Source: Hyphomonadaceae bacterium (lineage in GTDB: Bacteria > Pseudomonadota > Alphaproteobacteria > Caulobacterales > Hyphomonadaceae). From it: 64,000 nucleotides of DNA. The notes under the pieces are model-generated. The model was not told the DNA's origin. It did no database searches and worked only from the letters and a program-made list of their open reading frames with translations. The first letter of the stretch is position 1; each line of letters begins with the position of its first letter. Of the stretch, positions 16,862-26,029 are shown in pieces. The stretch lies in assembly GCA_016714495.1 (NCBI GenBank), contig JADKDU010000012.1, positions 1 through 64,000 of the forward strand, read 5' to 3'. The translations under genes were made by a program, and so were the position numbers.

Positions 16862-18004
16862 TCAGGCGATCCTCTTCGGCGTCACGCGCCACGCGAAGAA
16901 CAAAAGCACGGCCCCAAGCCCGAGCATCTTGAGTATAACCGGCAGCAGCACTTCCCAAACGTCGCCGGCCAAGAACACAGTCTGCAGCCCGGTGACGAAA
17001 TAGCGTGCCGGGATGATCGCGGTGATCGCCCTGATGGGCTCGGGCATCGACTCGATCTCGAACATGAAGCCGGAAAGCAGCATCGCCGGCAGGAAGCCGG
17101 AGAAGAGCGCAAGTTGCGAGGCGACGAACTGATTCTTTGCCGCAGAGGAGATGAGAAGTCCTTGTCCGAGCGCCGGCGCCAGAAATGCGGCAGTCAGCGC
17201 AAGGATAGCCAGGAACGAGCCACGGAAAGGCACGCCGAACAGAAAGATTGCCGCCGCCACGCACGCCGCCATGGTCGCCAGCGCGAGTAGAAAATAGGGG
17301 ATGAACTTGGAGGCCAGCAGTTCAAGGGCGCTGACGGGGGTCGCAAACACGGCCTCGAGTGTGCCGCGTTCCCATTCGCGCGCCACCACCAATGCGGTGA
17401 GAAGCGTGCCGATGATCGTCATGACCAGTGCGATCGAGCCCGGCACCAGATTGTACCGCGTCCGCAGATCCTCGTTGAACCAGAACCGCGGTTCGATCGA
17501 AATGGCAGGCGTGGAGGCTACACCACGATCGCGAGCGAATTGTGTCGACCAGGTTGCCAGCACGCCCTGGGAATAATTGGCGACGATCTCGGCAGTGTTG
17601 GGTTGCGAGCCGTCGGTAACGATATGGATCTGCGCGGGCCAGGAACCGCGCGCATGCAGGCGCTGGGAGAAATCAGGGGGGATGACAAGGAAGCCCCGCA
17701 GCTGGTTGGCCCGAAGAGCGCGTTCAGCTTCGGCTCGGCTTGGATATAGCAGCACCTCGAAGTCGGGGGCATTGGAATAGGCGTCGGCAAGACTCCGCGC
17801 ATCTGGACCACGCTCTTCCAGGACCACGCCAAGCCGCACCGAGGCGGCGTCGAGCGAGATGCCGTAACCGAAGAGAAACAGGAGAAAGAGCGGCAGGAAC
17901 AGCACGATTACCGCGCTTGAGGGATCGCGGCGGATCTGTTTGGCTTCCTTGCGGGCCAAGGCAGCGATGCGCCCAAGCGATCCGAGTTGGCGCGGCCGGG
18001 TCAT
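16862..18004 (-). CDS. ybhS: ABC-2 type efflux permease (YbhS-like)
   Basis: 380 residues with the same topology as its neighbour: RKEAKQIRRDPSSAVIVLFL leads into helix 1, followed by a periplasmic loop (ivTDGSQPNTAEIVANY) and five C-terminal helices including FVASQLALFSGFLPAMLLSG. The start overlaps the ATPase stop by 4 bp. With YbhR it forms the heterodimeric membrane pore of the exporter. Confidence 0.85.
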   Translation of the reverse strand: MTRPRQLGSLGRIAALARKEAKQIRRDPSSAVIVLFLPLFLLFLFGYGISLDAASVRLGVVLEERGPDARSLADAYSNAPDFEVLLYPSRAEAERALRANQLRGFLVIPPDFSQRLHARGSWPAQIHIVTDGSQPNTAEIVANYSQGVLATWSTQFARDRGVASTPAISIEPRFWFNEDLRTRYNLVPGSIALVMTIIGTLLTALVVAREWERGTLEAVFATPVSALELLASKFIPYFLLALATMAACVAAAIFLFGVPFRGSFLAILALTAAFLAPALGQGLLISSAAKNQFVASQLALFSGFLPAMLLSGFMFEIESMPEPIRAITAIIPARYFVTGLQTVFLAGDVWEVLLPVILKMLGLGAVLLFFAWRVTPKRIA

Positions 18005-19710
18005 GGCTCCTCCCGCTCGGCGTTCGAGCGCTCGATCAGCCGGATGAACGCGTCATCCATGGTCGGGTCTGGCAGGTCGGCGTCGCGCACCGCGTCCTTG
18101 AGTTCATCCGGGCTGCCATCCGCCACGAGGCGCGCACGATAGATGAGGCTGATACGGTCGCAATACTCAGCCTCCTCCATGAAGTGGGTCGTTACCAGTA
18201 CGGCCACGTTCTTTTTGACGAGCGCATTGATGTGCGACCAGAATTCGCGCCGCGCCAAGGGGTCAACGCCAGAGGTTGGCTCGTCTAGAAAAAGAGCGTC
18301 AGGCTCGTGCAGCAGTGCGCAGGCGAGCGCCAGCCGCTGCTTGAATCCCAAGGGCAGGGCCCCTGCGTTCCGCCCAGCCATGGGACCGAGCTCGAACACT
18401 TCGATCATAGTCGCGACACGGTCTTTACGGCGCGTACCGGTGAGGCCGTAAACGCCAGCAAAGAACTCGAGGTTCTGGCGCACCGAAAGTTCCCCATAGA
18501 GCGAGAATTTTTGCGCCATGTAGCCCAGACGCGCACGCGCCTTGGGCGCGGCGCGGCGAAGATCGATACCCGCCACATGGCCCTCGCCGCTTGTGGGTCG
18601 TAACAGACCGCACAGCATTTTGAACGTCGTGGACTTGCCCGCACCGTTCGGGCCGAGCAACCCGAAGATCTCCCCGGGACGTACCTGGAAGGTGATGTTT
18701 TCTGCGGCAGTGAAGGCGCCGAACTGTTTTGTCAGTCCGCGCGCCTCGATAACGGGCGTGTCGCTTGCGGGGATCATGCGCATAGCGGCTGCGAGTGGAG
18801 AGTCTCGGAGATGAGATCCGCCCAGAAGATCGACGAAAGCATCTTCAAAGCGAGGCGCCGCCGCAGAAGCCGAGGAGAGCCCGGCGGGCTTATCGTGTGC
18901 GCGCGTCATCACGCGGATGGAATCGCCCTGGAGCACGGCGTCTGCGATTGTGGGGTCGCTCTCAAGATGCTGCAGTACTGCGCGCTTGGCGCCCGCCTCG
19001 GGGCGGACACGGAAGACGCGCCCCTCCACACGCGCCGTCAGTCCCTGCGGCGAACCGGCATAGAGCAAGCGTCCCTCGCTCAGCAGCAGAACCTCGTCGC
19101 AGCGCTCTGCTTCGTCGAGATACGAGGTCGACCAGACGACAGCAGTTTCAGGATCGACAAGGCCACGCACCATCGCCCACAATTCACGTCGGGACGCGGG
19201 ATCAACCCCAACTGACGGCTCGTCGAGCAGCAGGAGGCGCGGACGGCGCAGTAGAGCGCAGGCAAGCCCGAGTTTCTGCTTCATGCCGCCAGATAGTTTG
19301 CCCGCCAGCCTCGCGCGAAACGCACCGAGATCGGTGAAGTCGAGCAGTCGATCGAAGGCGCTGTTACGTTCCGCTGCTGAAAGGCCCTGTAGATCGGCAT
19401 AGAGATCGAGATTTTCCTGGACGCTCAGATCCTCATAGAGGCCGAAGCGTTGCGGCATGTAGCCGATGCTGGCCTGCGCCGTCCCCGGGTTGCTTCGCGT
19501 GTTGGCGCCTAGAATGCTCACATCGCCGTGGTCGGGCAGAACGAGGCCCGTCATCAGGCGGATCAAGGTTGTCTTGCCGGCAGCGTCAGGACCAACAATG
19601 CCCGTGAGTCGGCCAGCTGCGATTGAGGCGGTTATGGCGTCGAGCGCAGGGCGGTCCATTCCGGCAAACGACTTGCTGGCGCCTTGGATTATCGCCAACG
19701 GTGCTGTCAC
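18001..19710 (-). CDS. ybhF: Duplicated ABC ATPase (YbhF-like)
   Basis: 569 residues containing two nucleotide-binding domains in tandem. Domain 1: Walker A GPDAAGKTTLI, signature LSGGMKQKLGLA, Walker B LLLLDEPSVGVDP. Domain 2: Walker A GPNGAGKSTTF, a degenerate signature LPLGFKQRLALA, and Walker B ALFLDEPTSGVDP, with H-loop VTTHFMEEAEYCD. Energises the YbhSR permease pair. It overlaps both neighbours by 4 bp, so the whole operon is translationally coupled. Confidence 0.9.
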   Translation of the reverse strand: MTAPLAIIQGASKSFAGMDRPALDAITASIAAGRLTGIVGPDAAGKTTLIRLMTGLVLPDHGDVSILGANTRSNPGTAQASIGYMPQRFGLYEDLSVQENLDLYADLQGLSAAERNSAFDRLLDFTDLGAFRARLAGKLSGGMKQKLGLACALLRRPRLLLLDEPSVGVDPASRRELWAMVRGLVDPETAVVWSTSYLDEAERCDEVLLLSEGRLLYAGSPQGLTARVEGRVFRVRPEAGAKRAVLQHLESDPTIADAVLQGDSIRVMTRAHDKPAGLSSASAAAPRFEDAFVDLLGGSHLRDSPLAAAMRMIPASDTPVIEARGLTKQFGAFTAAENITFQVRPGEIFGLLGPNGAGKSTTFKMLCGLLRPTSGEGHVAGIDLRRAAPKARARLGYMAQKFSLYGELSVRQNLEFFAGVYGLTGTRRKDRVATMIEVFELGPMAGRNAGALPLGFKQRLALACALLHEPDALFLDEPTSGVDPLARREFWSHINALVKKNVAVLVTTHFMEEAEYCDRISLIYRARLVADGSPDELKDAVRDADLPDPTMDDAFIRLIERSNAEREEP

Positions 19711-20750
19711 GGGCTTTCCCGATCGTCATCCGGCGCGGACTCCAGGTTTAGTGCGCGAATGCCCACGCTCGCCGGCATACCTTGGCGCAGGAGTGCGTCG
19801 GGCTCGGCGACGATGATGCGGACCTGATAGACGAGGCCGCTGCGCAGGTTTTCAGTCTGGACTGTTCGCGGCGTAAATTCCGCGGTCGGCGAAACGAAGC
19901 CGACTTGTCCGCGATAGCGCCGGTCGGGCGCGGCATCGGTCCAGACCTCGGCCTCTGCGCCGGGGGCGACGCGCGCCAGATCCTCGCCCTGCACATATGC
20001 GCGCACCCAAAGCGGACGATCTAGCGCCAGCGTAAACGCGGTTTCTCCCTGCTGCACGATTGCACCCGGTTCGCGGACGCGGGCGAGCACGACACCGGCC
20101 GAAGGCGCCTTCAATGTCGCATCGGCGAGCCTCGTTTCCGCAGTGCGTAGACGCGCTTCGGCGGCCGCCAGCGCAGCGCGACCTGCATCGACATCCTCGG
20201 CTCGAAAGCCTTCTCGTGCCAGATTCAGCGCTGCTTCAGCAACATGCAGGCGTGCTCTGGTTTCCTCGGCCCGTGCCCGCGATTCGGTGGCGGATTGTTG
20301 GGAAACAGCCCCGTTGGCGAACAAAGTCTCCTGCCGGCGCGCGGTTTCTTCGGCGCTGCGCTGCGAGGCGCGCGCCTCGGTCACGCGTGCCTCGGCGCCG
20401 CGAATCTCGGCTGGACGCATGCCAGCCTCCAATCGGTGCAAGTCTGCCTGCCGCGTCGCCAATTCCGCCGCCGCCACGGCGCGCTCGTTCTCAAGCGACT
20501 CAGGATCGAGATGCGCCAAAGCCGTGCCCGCTTCGACCCTGTCACCTTCCTCGACAAACATTTCTGCTATGCGTCCGTTGACACGAAATCCAAGCTGCAC
20601 CTGTCGAATGTCGATATTGCCTTGGAGAACCAAGTACTGTTCGGCTTGGCCGCGAAACATAGGCGCAATCGCGAAGTTCCAGAGCGCAAAGGCGAGGGCC
20701 AGGCCGAGTGCTCCCGCCGCCGCAAGCACGATCAGGCGTTTGCGTGTCAT
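19707..20750 (-). CDS. HlyD-family membrane fusion protein (YbhG-like)
   Basis: 347 residues. A single N-terminal membrane anchor (RLIVLAAAGALGLALAFALW) is followed by a lipoyl-like half (QLGFRVNGRIAEMFVEEGD), a long Ala/Glu/Arg-rich coiled-coil hairpin (about residues 85-200), the second lipoyl half (LKAPSAGVVLARVREPG) and a beta-barrel. It connects the YbhFSR exporter to the outer membrane. It is coupled by a 4-bp overlap to both the TetR gene and the ATPase gene. Confidence 0.87.
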   Translation of the reverse strand: MTRKRLIVLAAAGALGLALAFALWNFAIAPMFRGQAEQYLVLQGNIDIRQVQLGFRVNGRIAEMFVEEGDRVEAGTALAHLDPESLENERAVAAAELATRQADLHRLEAGMRPAEIRGAEARVTEARASQRSAEETARRQETLFANGAVSQQSATESRARAEETRARLHVAEAALNLAREGFRAEDVDAGRAALAAAEARLRTAETRLADATLKAPSAGVVLARVREPGAIVQQGETAFTLALDRPLWVRAYVQGEDLARVAPGAEAEVWTDAAPDRRYRGQVGFVSPTAEFTPRTVQTENLRSGLVYQVRIIVAEPDALLRQGMPASVGIRALNLESAPDDDRESP

Positions 20751-21517
20751 GACGCTGATCTTTCAGCGTCTTTTTGGGCTAGAATCGCATCGACATTTGC
20801 GCGAATGGCGCGTTCGAGAACGTGGAACTCGTCCTTACCTATCTTGTTCCAACCGAGGACCCGCAGGGCAGCGGCGCGCGCCATGCGAAAGACAAGCACT
20901 TGCCCCAGCATGGCCAGAGCGCGCGCGCGCGTTTCGGTGTCCGCTGGATCACGATCGAGCGCGATTGCGGTAAGCCTTACCAGCATGGTCAGCATACGCC
21001 CCATACTACTGGAGAACAGGATCTCGAACTCCGGACCTGGCTGCATCTGTTCGCGGAGGATGATGCGCGCCCAATCGTCGGAGGCCTCCAGAAGCAATGC
21101 GCGCGCGATATTGGCGAGCGCCAGATGCACCAATTCGCGCGCGTCATCGGGAGGGACGGCCCCAGCGCTCAAGCGTCCCTCGATCGCGACGGCGGCAGGA
21201 CCGACAATGGCGCTCATGGCGTCTGCGATGTGCTGGACCACGCCGCGATAGAGTTCGGCCTTGCTGCCGAAATGGTAGGTGATCGCCTGCAGATTGACGC
21301 CGCTCTCGGTGGCAATCATCCGTGTGCTCGCCGCGGCAAAGCCCTCGCGCGCGAACACCCGCATCGCGGCATGCATGAGCTTGCTGCGTGTGTCTTGCGG
21401 CGTCAGCGCCTCCTTTTTACCGCGCTTGGCTTCAGGCTCTGCAGCGACGGAGCGTCCGCGAGACCTGCTGGCGCCTGGAGAGCCGCTCGCGGCCGTTCGG
21501 GATGGTGACTTGCTCAT
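20747..21517 (-). CDS. TetR-family repressor of the CecR/YbiH type
   Basis: 256 residues. After a Ser/Arg-rich leader comes the helix-turn-helix domain (RSKLMHAAMRVFAREGFAAA...MIATESGVNLQAITYHFGSK), then a C-terminal ligand domain (DDARELVHLALANIARALL, WARIILREQMQPGPEFE) resembling the DUF1956 domain of E. coli CecR, which controls ybhFSR. The frame is open from a GTG at 21550; ATG 21517 is preferred because AAGG lies at the right distance and it leaves the palindrome at 21562-21577 upstream. First gene of the efflux operon, presumably its autorepressor. Confidence 0.85.
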   Translation of the reverse strand: MSKSPSRTAASGSPGASRSRGRSVAAEPEAKRGKKEALTPQDTRSKLMHAAMRVFAREGFAAASTRMIATESGVNLQAITYHFGSKAELYRGVVQHIADAMSAIVGPAAVAIEGRLSAGAVPPDDARELVHLALANIARALLLEASDDWARIILREQMQPGPEFEILFSSSMGRMLTMLVRLTAIALDRDPADTETRARALAMLGQVLVFRMARAAALRVLGWNKIGKDEFHVLERAIRANVDAILAQKDAERSAS

Positions 21518-21561
21518 TCTGACCTTCATTTGCAGAGCCAAATGGTCCACCGCAACGTATC

Positions 21562-21577
21562 AGTCAATCGATTGACT
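21562..21577. promoter_or_regulatory. Perfect 16-bp palindrome, probable TetR/CecR operator
   Basis: AGTCAATC-GATTGACT is fully self-complementary and lies 44 bp upstream of the TetR start and 41 bp upstream of the divergent cytochrome-like lipoprotein gene. CecR-type repressors bind such symmetric sites. It would place both the efflux operon and the lipoprotein under one regulator. Confidence 0.6.
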
Positions 21578-21618
21578 TAGACTTGAGAAGATGCGATCTG
21601 GGTGCCGGAGAAACAAGT

Positions 21619-22092
21619 ATGGCTCGACAATTTCACACCGCCGCTTCCTGCTTTGTGGCCATATGCGTCCTGCAGGCGTGTTCCGAGCCCCCTCACACGG
21701 TCGACGACCACGCTTCAGTTGGCGCGACCGACGCCCGCGAAGCGATCATCCTCAGCCGCGCCGAGCGCGACCTCGTGCTCGCCGAGATGCGTATGATGCT
21801 GGAATCGACCGAAGGCATTGTTGCGGGGCTGGCAGCAAATGACATGCAGAGGGTCGAACAAGCAGCCGCGCGTGCTGCGCCCAGTGCACCGGAAACAGTC
21901 GACCAGGAGCTGCATGCCAGCCTGCCGGAGGCTTTTCTGCATTCAGGAGCGGCCGCGCATGGCGGGTTCGAAGACATTGCGCGCCTGGCGCGCCAGGCCG
22001 CCGGTACCGAGGCCGTAATGACGCGACTTGGCGAAACCCTGCATCAATGCACGAGCTGCCACGCGGCCTATCGCGTCGAGGTGGCCAGATAG
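21619..22092 (+). CDS. Cytochrome-c-like lipoprotein with C-terminal heme motif
   Basis: 157 residues. The signal ends in a lipobox (VAICVLQAC), so the protein should be anchored to a membrane on the periplasmic side. The body is helical and carries one covalent heme site near the C terminus, LHQCTSCHAAYRV, the position used by cytochrome c-prime four-helix proteins. The start has CCGGAG upstream. It is divergent from the TetR/efflux operon across the palindrome. An electron-transfer or NO/CO-binding role is conceivable but not shown. Confidence 0.7.
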   Translation: MARQFHTAASCFVAICVLQACSEPPHTVDDHASVGATDAREAIILSRAERDLVLAEMRMMLESTEGIVAGLAANDMQRVEQAAARAAPSAPETVDQELHASLPEAFLHSGAAAHGGFEDIARLARQAAGTEAVMTRLGETLHQCTSCHAAYRVEVAR

Positions 22093-22140
22093 AGTGGTTC
22101 ACGACGGCATTTGTCGCCGCGGGCACTCAGGAGTTGGCGA

Positions 22141-22566
22141 ATGCCAAGATTCTTCAGCAGCACGACACGACTGCGCGCCCTGGCGTTACTGGCCATGGCA
22201 TTCGGCGCGTTGACGATAAAGGAAGGCGGCGATGTCTTGTTCGGTCAGGACGCGGCGCGTGCCGCGGCGGGCGACTATGTTCCGTTCGTGCTCTGGTCGA
22301 ATTTTCTGCTGGGATTTGTGTATGTGGCGTCGGGATTGGGCCTTTGGTTGCGGCGGCGTTGGGGCGAACTACTCGCGGCTTTGATCGTGGCCGCTACGGT
22401 GGCGACGTTCGCAGCATTTGCACTCCACCTCGCTCTCGGCGGAGCCTATGAGGTGCGAACGCTTGTCGCCATGACCATTCGCACGCTGGTCTGGGCTTTC
22501 ATCTATCTTGCCGCCCGCAGGTTGCTGCGCTCTCTCGGCGCGCGCTCAACGCCAGGCGAGAGTTGA
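22141..22566 (+). CDS. Small integral membrane protein of unknown function
   Basis: 141 residues with four predicted helices: LRALALLAMAFGALTIKEGG, PFVLWSNFLLGFVYVASGLG, LAALIVAATVATFAAFAL, and VAMTIRTLVWAFIYLAARRL. The overall pattern recalls small DoxX- or DUF-type membrane proteins, without a decisive motif. ATG 22141 follows AGGAG; an upstream in-frame ATG at 22111 has none. It lies 48 bp after the cytochrome-like gene and may be co-transcribed. Confidence 0.65.
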   Translation: MPRFFSSTTRLRALALLAMAFGALTIKEGGDVLFGQDAARAAAGDYVPFVLWSNFLLGFVYVASGLGLWLRRRWGELLAALIVAATVATFAAFALHLALGGAYEVRTLVAMTIRTLVWAFIYLAARRLLRSLGARSTPGES

Positions 22567-22903
22567 GGCGACGCACCTCACCATTCCAGACGCTTGAAGT
22601 CATTCGCTCCTGCCAACTCGTTGAAACCACTGCGTTGCCGGCTTTGCTCGTTGCGCCGCTTGACGTGATAGCGTCGCGGTTACGCGCGGTGGCGGCCACC
22701 TTGTCCTTTCGGTTCGATGTCGGGTGCTAATGCTGATTTTGTATCAGATGCTGCCGGAGTCCCACTCGTGTTCGAGGTGTCTGCGTGAGCGATGAAGCTC
22801 TGGAAGCATTCCCGATGGCGCTCGATTGTCCTAGGCTAGCGACTCAATCCGACATGCGCGTGACGTCCATGCCTGATCCTGACGTGACGCTTCGGTGAGT
22901 GGA
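22567..22903. other. Non-coding stretch of about 340 bases
   Basis: No gene longer than about 40 codons and no recognisable RNA. The only open frame is a 38-codon GTG-initiated one near 22785 without homology that I recognise. It separates the efflux/cytochrome region from the nitrate-respiration region, and could mark a former junction. Confidence 0.5.
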
Positions 22904-23299
22904 ATGGAAGAATACTACAGCCTTATCCGCCATGTTCACATCGCTGCTGTATTCGCGAGCGGTAGTCTGTTCGCGCTTCGGGGGCTTGGCCTCAATGTGC
23001 TGAATCTCAACTGGATGATGGCGGCGCCACTCAGATACTCAAGCTACCTGATCGACACGGTTCTGCTGGTAGCGGCCATTCTCCTCGCGGGAATCACGCG
23101 GCAGTATCCGTTCGTCGACGCCTGGCTCACCACAAAAATTCTGCTGCTGCTGCTCTATATTGCTCTTGGCAGCTTTGCCCTCAAGCGTGGACGCACGCGC
23201 ACGGTCCGCATCATATGCTGGATCAGTGCCATGGCAGTGTTCTGCTACATCATCGGTGTTGCACAGACACGCAGCCCGCTTATGTGGTTTGCCGGGTAG
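22904..23299 (+). CDS. SirB2-family membrane protein
   Basis: 131 residues, four helices. It has the SirB hallmark start (MEEYYSLIRHVHIAAVFASG), with conserved His residues near the membrane edge, and the central LRYSSYLIDTVLLVAAILLA. A GTG nine bases upstream is an alternative start. SirB2 proteins are found near denitrification and respiratory genes in many Proteobacteria, but their biochemical role is unresolved. Confidence 0.8.
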   Translation: MEEYYSLIRHVHIAAVFASGSLFALRGLGLNVLNLNWMMAAPLRYSSYLIDTVLLVAAILLAGITRQYPFVDAWLTTKILLLLLYIALGSFALKRGRTRTVRIICWISAMAVFCYIIGVAQTRSPLMWFAG

Positions 23300-23439
23300 T
23301 GCAGGGCGACCGTTGGCAGCGGCGTCATGAAGCTCCAGCGCTTGGTTCGTTGCATGGCCATCGTCTGACAATAGCCGCGAAACCTGACCGCCCGGGAAAG
23401 GCCTGTCCCGGGCCGTGATGAAATATGCCGTGCGCCCGC

Positions 23440-23453
23440 ATGATCTAAATCAT
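23440..23453. promoter_or_regulatory. FNR/DNR-type box upstream of moaB
   Basis: ATGAT-CTAA-ATCAT keeps the TGAT-N4-ATCA core of the FNR consensus TTGAT-N4-ATCAA and is perfectly symmetric. It lies 113 bp before the moaB start, a normal activator distance given a leader of several tens of bases. Confidence 0.6.
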
Positions 23454-23566
23454 GGGAGGGCGCCGACAGCGCGCGTAATGTTGGGCTGAAATTCAGACCT
23501 GACGCCGCGATCAGCTCGGCGGGGTTGTGATTTCCTGGGCTGGCGCCGCACGTCTGGAGAAGTGAA

Positions 23567-24112
23567 ATGAAGAACCCGCCCGGGATCGACCCAAGTCTGA
23601 CCTTTCATCCGCTGAATATTGCCGTGCTGACCGTGTCGGACACGCGCAACAAGGATACCGACACGTCAGGCGCTTGCCTTGCAGACCGCGCAGCTTCGGC
23701 GGGTCACCGGATTGTTGAACACTGCATTGTCCGGGACGACGTGGTCGCGATCAGGGAAGCTGTCGCGCGCTGGATCGCCAGTGACGAGGTGGATGTGATC
23801 CTTACGACCGGAGGCACCGGCTTCTCTCCACGCGATATGACGCCTGAGGCAATCAAACCCTTGTTCTCGCGGGAGATGGAGGGGTTCTCCGCCGTTTTTC
23901 ATCAGGTCAGCTTCAGAACGGTCGGCGTCTCCACACTCCAGTCTCGCGCCTTTGCAGGGCAGGCGGGCGACACCTTCATCTTCTGCATTCCAGGATCGAC
24001 GGGCGCCTGTCGCGACGCCTGGGACGAGGTTCTGGCGCTGGAACTGGACAGCCGCTTCCGGCCCTGTTCGCTGGTCGGTCAGATAGGACGGTTCAGAGGG
24101 GTATGTGCATGA
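23567..24112 (+). CDS. moaB: Molybdenum cofactor biosynthesis protein MoaB
   Basis: 181 residues of the MoaB/MogA fold, which adenylylates molybdopterin before metal insertion. Characteristic features are IAVLTVSDTRNKDTDTSG at the start of the domain, the TTGGTGFSPRDMTPEA loop and FCIPGSTGACRDAWDEVL. The ATG follows GGAGAAGTGA. It overlaps moeA by 8 bp, so adenylylation (MoaB) and Mo insertion (MoeA) are coupled. An FNR-type box precedes it. Confidence 0.9.
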   Translation: MKNPPGIDPSLTFHPLNIAVLTVSDTRNKDTDTSGACLADRAASAGHRIVEHCIVRDDVVAIREAVARWIASDEVDVILTTGGTGFSPRDMTPEAIKPLFSREMEGFSAVFHQVSFRTVGVSTLQSRAFAGQAGDTFIFCIPGSTGACRDAWDEVLALELDSRFRPCSLVGQIGRFRGVCA

Positions 24113-25451
24113 GCCTGCCACTCTGCCGCCGGAGCGCGTTCGAGCTGTCTGTTCGAGCCCTGTCCGTGTTCGTGCAGCCATGATTGCATACTCAAGTCTT
24201 CGGCCGTTGTCGGGATCCGGGCATGTCCTGCCTCGCTCAGCGACCGACCAGGTTCGAAGTCAGGCCCTGACGTCGTTCGACGAGGCCCTTCGCCGCGTGG
24301 TCGCGCTCGCGAAGCCTCTTGGTGTTGAGATTGTGCCCTTCGCGGAGGCTGAAGGGCGGGTGTTGTCCTCGCCGCTCCGGGCGCGCTCTTCCATGCCGCC
24401 ATGGGATGTATCCGCCATGGACGGCTACGCCGTGCGAGATGAGGACCTTGCCACGCAGCCCGCTGTGTTGCCTGTCGCCGGGGAGGCTGCGGCAGGGGAT
24501 GAGCCGCGTTCTGAGTTGCCGCAGGGTACCGCATTCCGGATCCTCACCGGCGCGCCGGTTCCGCATGGCGCGAGCCGCGTTGTCATCCAGGAAAACGTCT
24601 GTCGCAGAGGCAATCATATCGAGATCATGACGCCGGCCGGGCCACGCCGAAACATACGGGCAAGGGCTTCAGATTTCGAGCAAGGTGATGTGCTGGCGCC
24701 GGCTGGGCAGACAATGGGCTGGCGGGCCATGACCACAGCTGCAGCTGCAGACCGGAGCGAAGTCGAAGTATTCCGGCGCCCGCGCCTCGTCATCCTCGCG
24801 ACGGGAGACGAACTTGCGCCGCCGGGCGAAGCGCATTCTAGACCTGGCGCGATCCCCGAGAGCATCTCCTATGGGATAGCGGCATTTGCACGAGCACATG
24901 GCTGCGAGATCATGCGTGCCCAACATATTCCTGACGACCTCGGGCAACTCGCGTGTTCGGCCGAAAAGGCAGTCAGAGACGCGGACCTCGTCATTGTGAT
25001 CGGTGGCGCATCCGTCGGTGACCGGGACTTTTCGCGTCGAATCCTTGGTGAGACGCCCGACTATGTCTTCTCAGGCGTTGCCATCAAGCCCGGCAAGCCT
25101 GTGTGGCTGGCGCGAAGATCAGACAGGCTGATACTTGGGCTGCCAGGCAATCCGACGTCAGCGCTTGTCACCGCGCGGCTGTTTCTTGCTCCACTGCTTG
25201 CGGGCCTCGGTGGTCGCAATGCGGATGACGCGACGGCTTTCAGAACCTGGCGGCTTGGCGGCGAGTTGTCCGCAAGTGGAGATCGTGAGTCGTTTGTCCT
25301 CGCGCGGGCATGTACGGAGGCAGCGATTCCGCTCGATGACCAAAGCTCGGCAGGTCAGCGCGCTCTTGCCGGCGCTGATCTTCTGATCCGCCTGCCGCCA
25401 CACAGTCGTGCGTTTGCATTGGGTGATGAGGTCCAGGCGCTATGCTTCTGA
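24105..25451 (+). CDS. moeA: Molybdopterin molybdenumtransferase MoeA
   Basis: Inserts molybdate into adenylylated molybdopterin. Domains I-II include PPWDVSAMDGYAVRDEDL and the RILTGAPVPHGA segment. The MoCF domain has ILATGDELAPPGE, IGGASVGDRDF and the LPGNPTSALVT loop; a C-terminal beta domain follows. The GTG at 24105 has AGAGGGG four bases upstream and overlaps the moaB stop; an ATG at 24180 is the alternative and would shorten the 448-residue protein by 25. Required for the Mo-bis-MGD of NarG in the downstream operon. Confidence 0.9.
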   Translation: MHEPATLPPERVRAVCSSPVRVRAAMIAYSSLRPLSGSGHVLPRSATDQVRSQALTSFDEALRRVVALAKPLGVEIVPFAEAEGRVLSSPLRARSSMPPWDVSAMDGYAVRDEDLATQPAVLPVAGEAAAGDEPRSELPQGTAFRILTGAPVPHGASRVVIQENVCRRGNHIEIMTPAGPRRNIRARASDFEQGDVLAPAGQTMGWRAMTTAAAADRSEVEVFRRPRLVILATGDELAPPGEAHSRPGAIPESISYGIAAFARAHGCEIMRAQHIPDDLGQLACSAEKAVRDADLVIVIGGASVGDRDFSRRILGETPDYVFSGVAIKPGKPVWLARRSDRLILGLPGNPTSALVTARLFLAPLLAGLGGRNADDATAFRTWRLGGELSASGDRESFVLARACTEAAIPLDDQSSAGQRALAGADLLIRLPPHSRAFALGDEVQALCF

Positions 25452-25507
25452 CGCCGAATTCTCCCAAGGGATGATCGAGGGGCGCTAGCCGACGGGAAGG
25501 GGACGGG

Positions 25508-25885
25508 ATGGAGAACAACGAGCGCGTTGTACGAGATTTCATCGCAGCGTGGTCGCGCCTCGATGTTGACGAGATAGTGGACTACTTCGCTATCGACGGC
25601 GTCTATCACAACATGCCGCTTCGGATCGTGCAGGGCCATGCCGCCCTCAAGGTCATGATCAGCCGCTTCATTGGCGGCTGGACGGCAACCGAATGGGATA
25701 TCCTAACGCTGATCAGTTCGAACAACATCGTCGTTGCCGAGCGCCTGGACCGAACGCAGCTGGGCGACAGGTATGTCGAGCTGCCGTGTTGTGGCGTGTT
25801 CGAGATGCAGGCCGGCAAGATCAAGGTCTGGCGGGACTATTTCGACCTGGACACGTACATGAAGGCGGTTGCCAACGAGCAGTAA
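25508..25885 (+). CDS. Limonene-1,2-epoxide hydrolase-fold (NTF2-like) protein
   Basis: 125 residues of the cone-shaped NTF2/SnoaL fold. The Arg-x-Asp pair in VAERLDRTQ and the Asp in VWRDYFDLDTYM match the Asp-Arg-Asp catalytic set of limonene-1,2-epoxide hydrolase, and YHNMPL fits the family's N-terminal Tyr/Asn. It could be a hydrolase of small epoxides or simply an NTF2 binding protein. Its place between moeA and nrdJ has no obvious metabolic logic. Confidence 0.7.
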   Translation: MENNERVVRDFIAAWSRLDVDEIVDYFAIDGVYHNMPLRIVQGHAALKVMISRFIGGWTATEWDILTLISSNNIVVAERLDRTQLGDRYVELPCCGVFEMQAGKIKVWRDYFDLDTYMKAVANEQ

Positions 25886-25908
25886 TGCCGGCGCTCCGGC
25901 TCTATGGC

Positions 25909-25922
25909 TTGATCACAATCAA
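25909..25922. promoter_or_regulatory. Perfect FNR/DNR box upstream of nrdJ
   Basis: TTGAT-CACA-ATCAA matches the FNR consensus exactly and extends to GC...GC on both sides (25907-25924). It lies 107 bp upstream of the nrdJ ATG, so nrdJ and nnrS are probably induced without oxygen or with NO. Confidence 0.75.
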
Positions 25923-26029
25923 GCGCTCTCACCTACCTTTTTGCGGCGGTTTCCAATCCGCGCACCATCCCGCGCGCAGCAGCGACTCAGTCAGCCTGTT
26001 TCTCCCATTGACGTAACAGGACGGGACAG

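Noticed and set aside
25886..26029. Cobalamin riboswitch upstream of the B12-dependent nrdJ
   Set aside because: The 144-bp leader holds the FNR-type box but no recognisable B12-box or space for a full aptamer.
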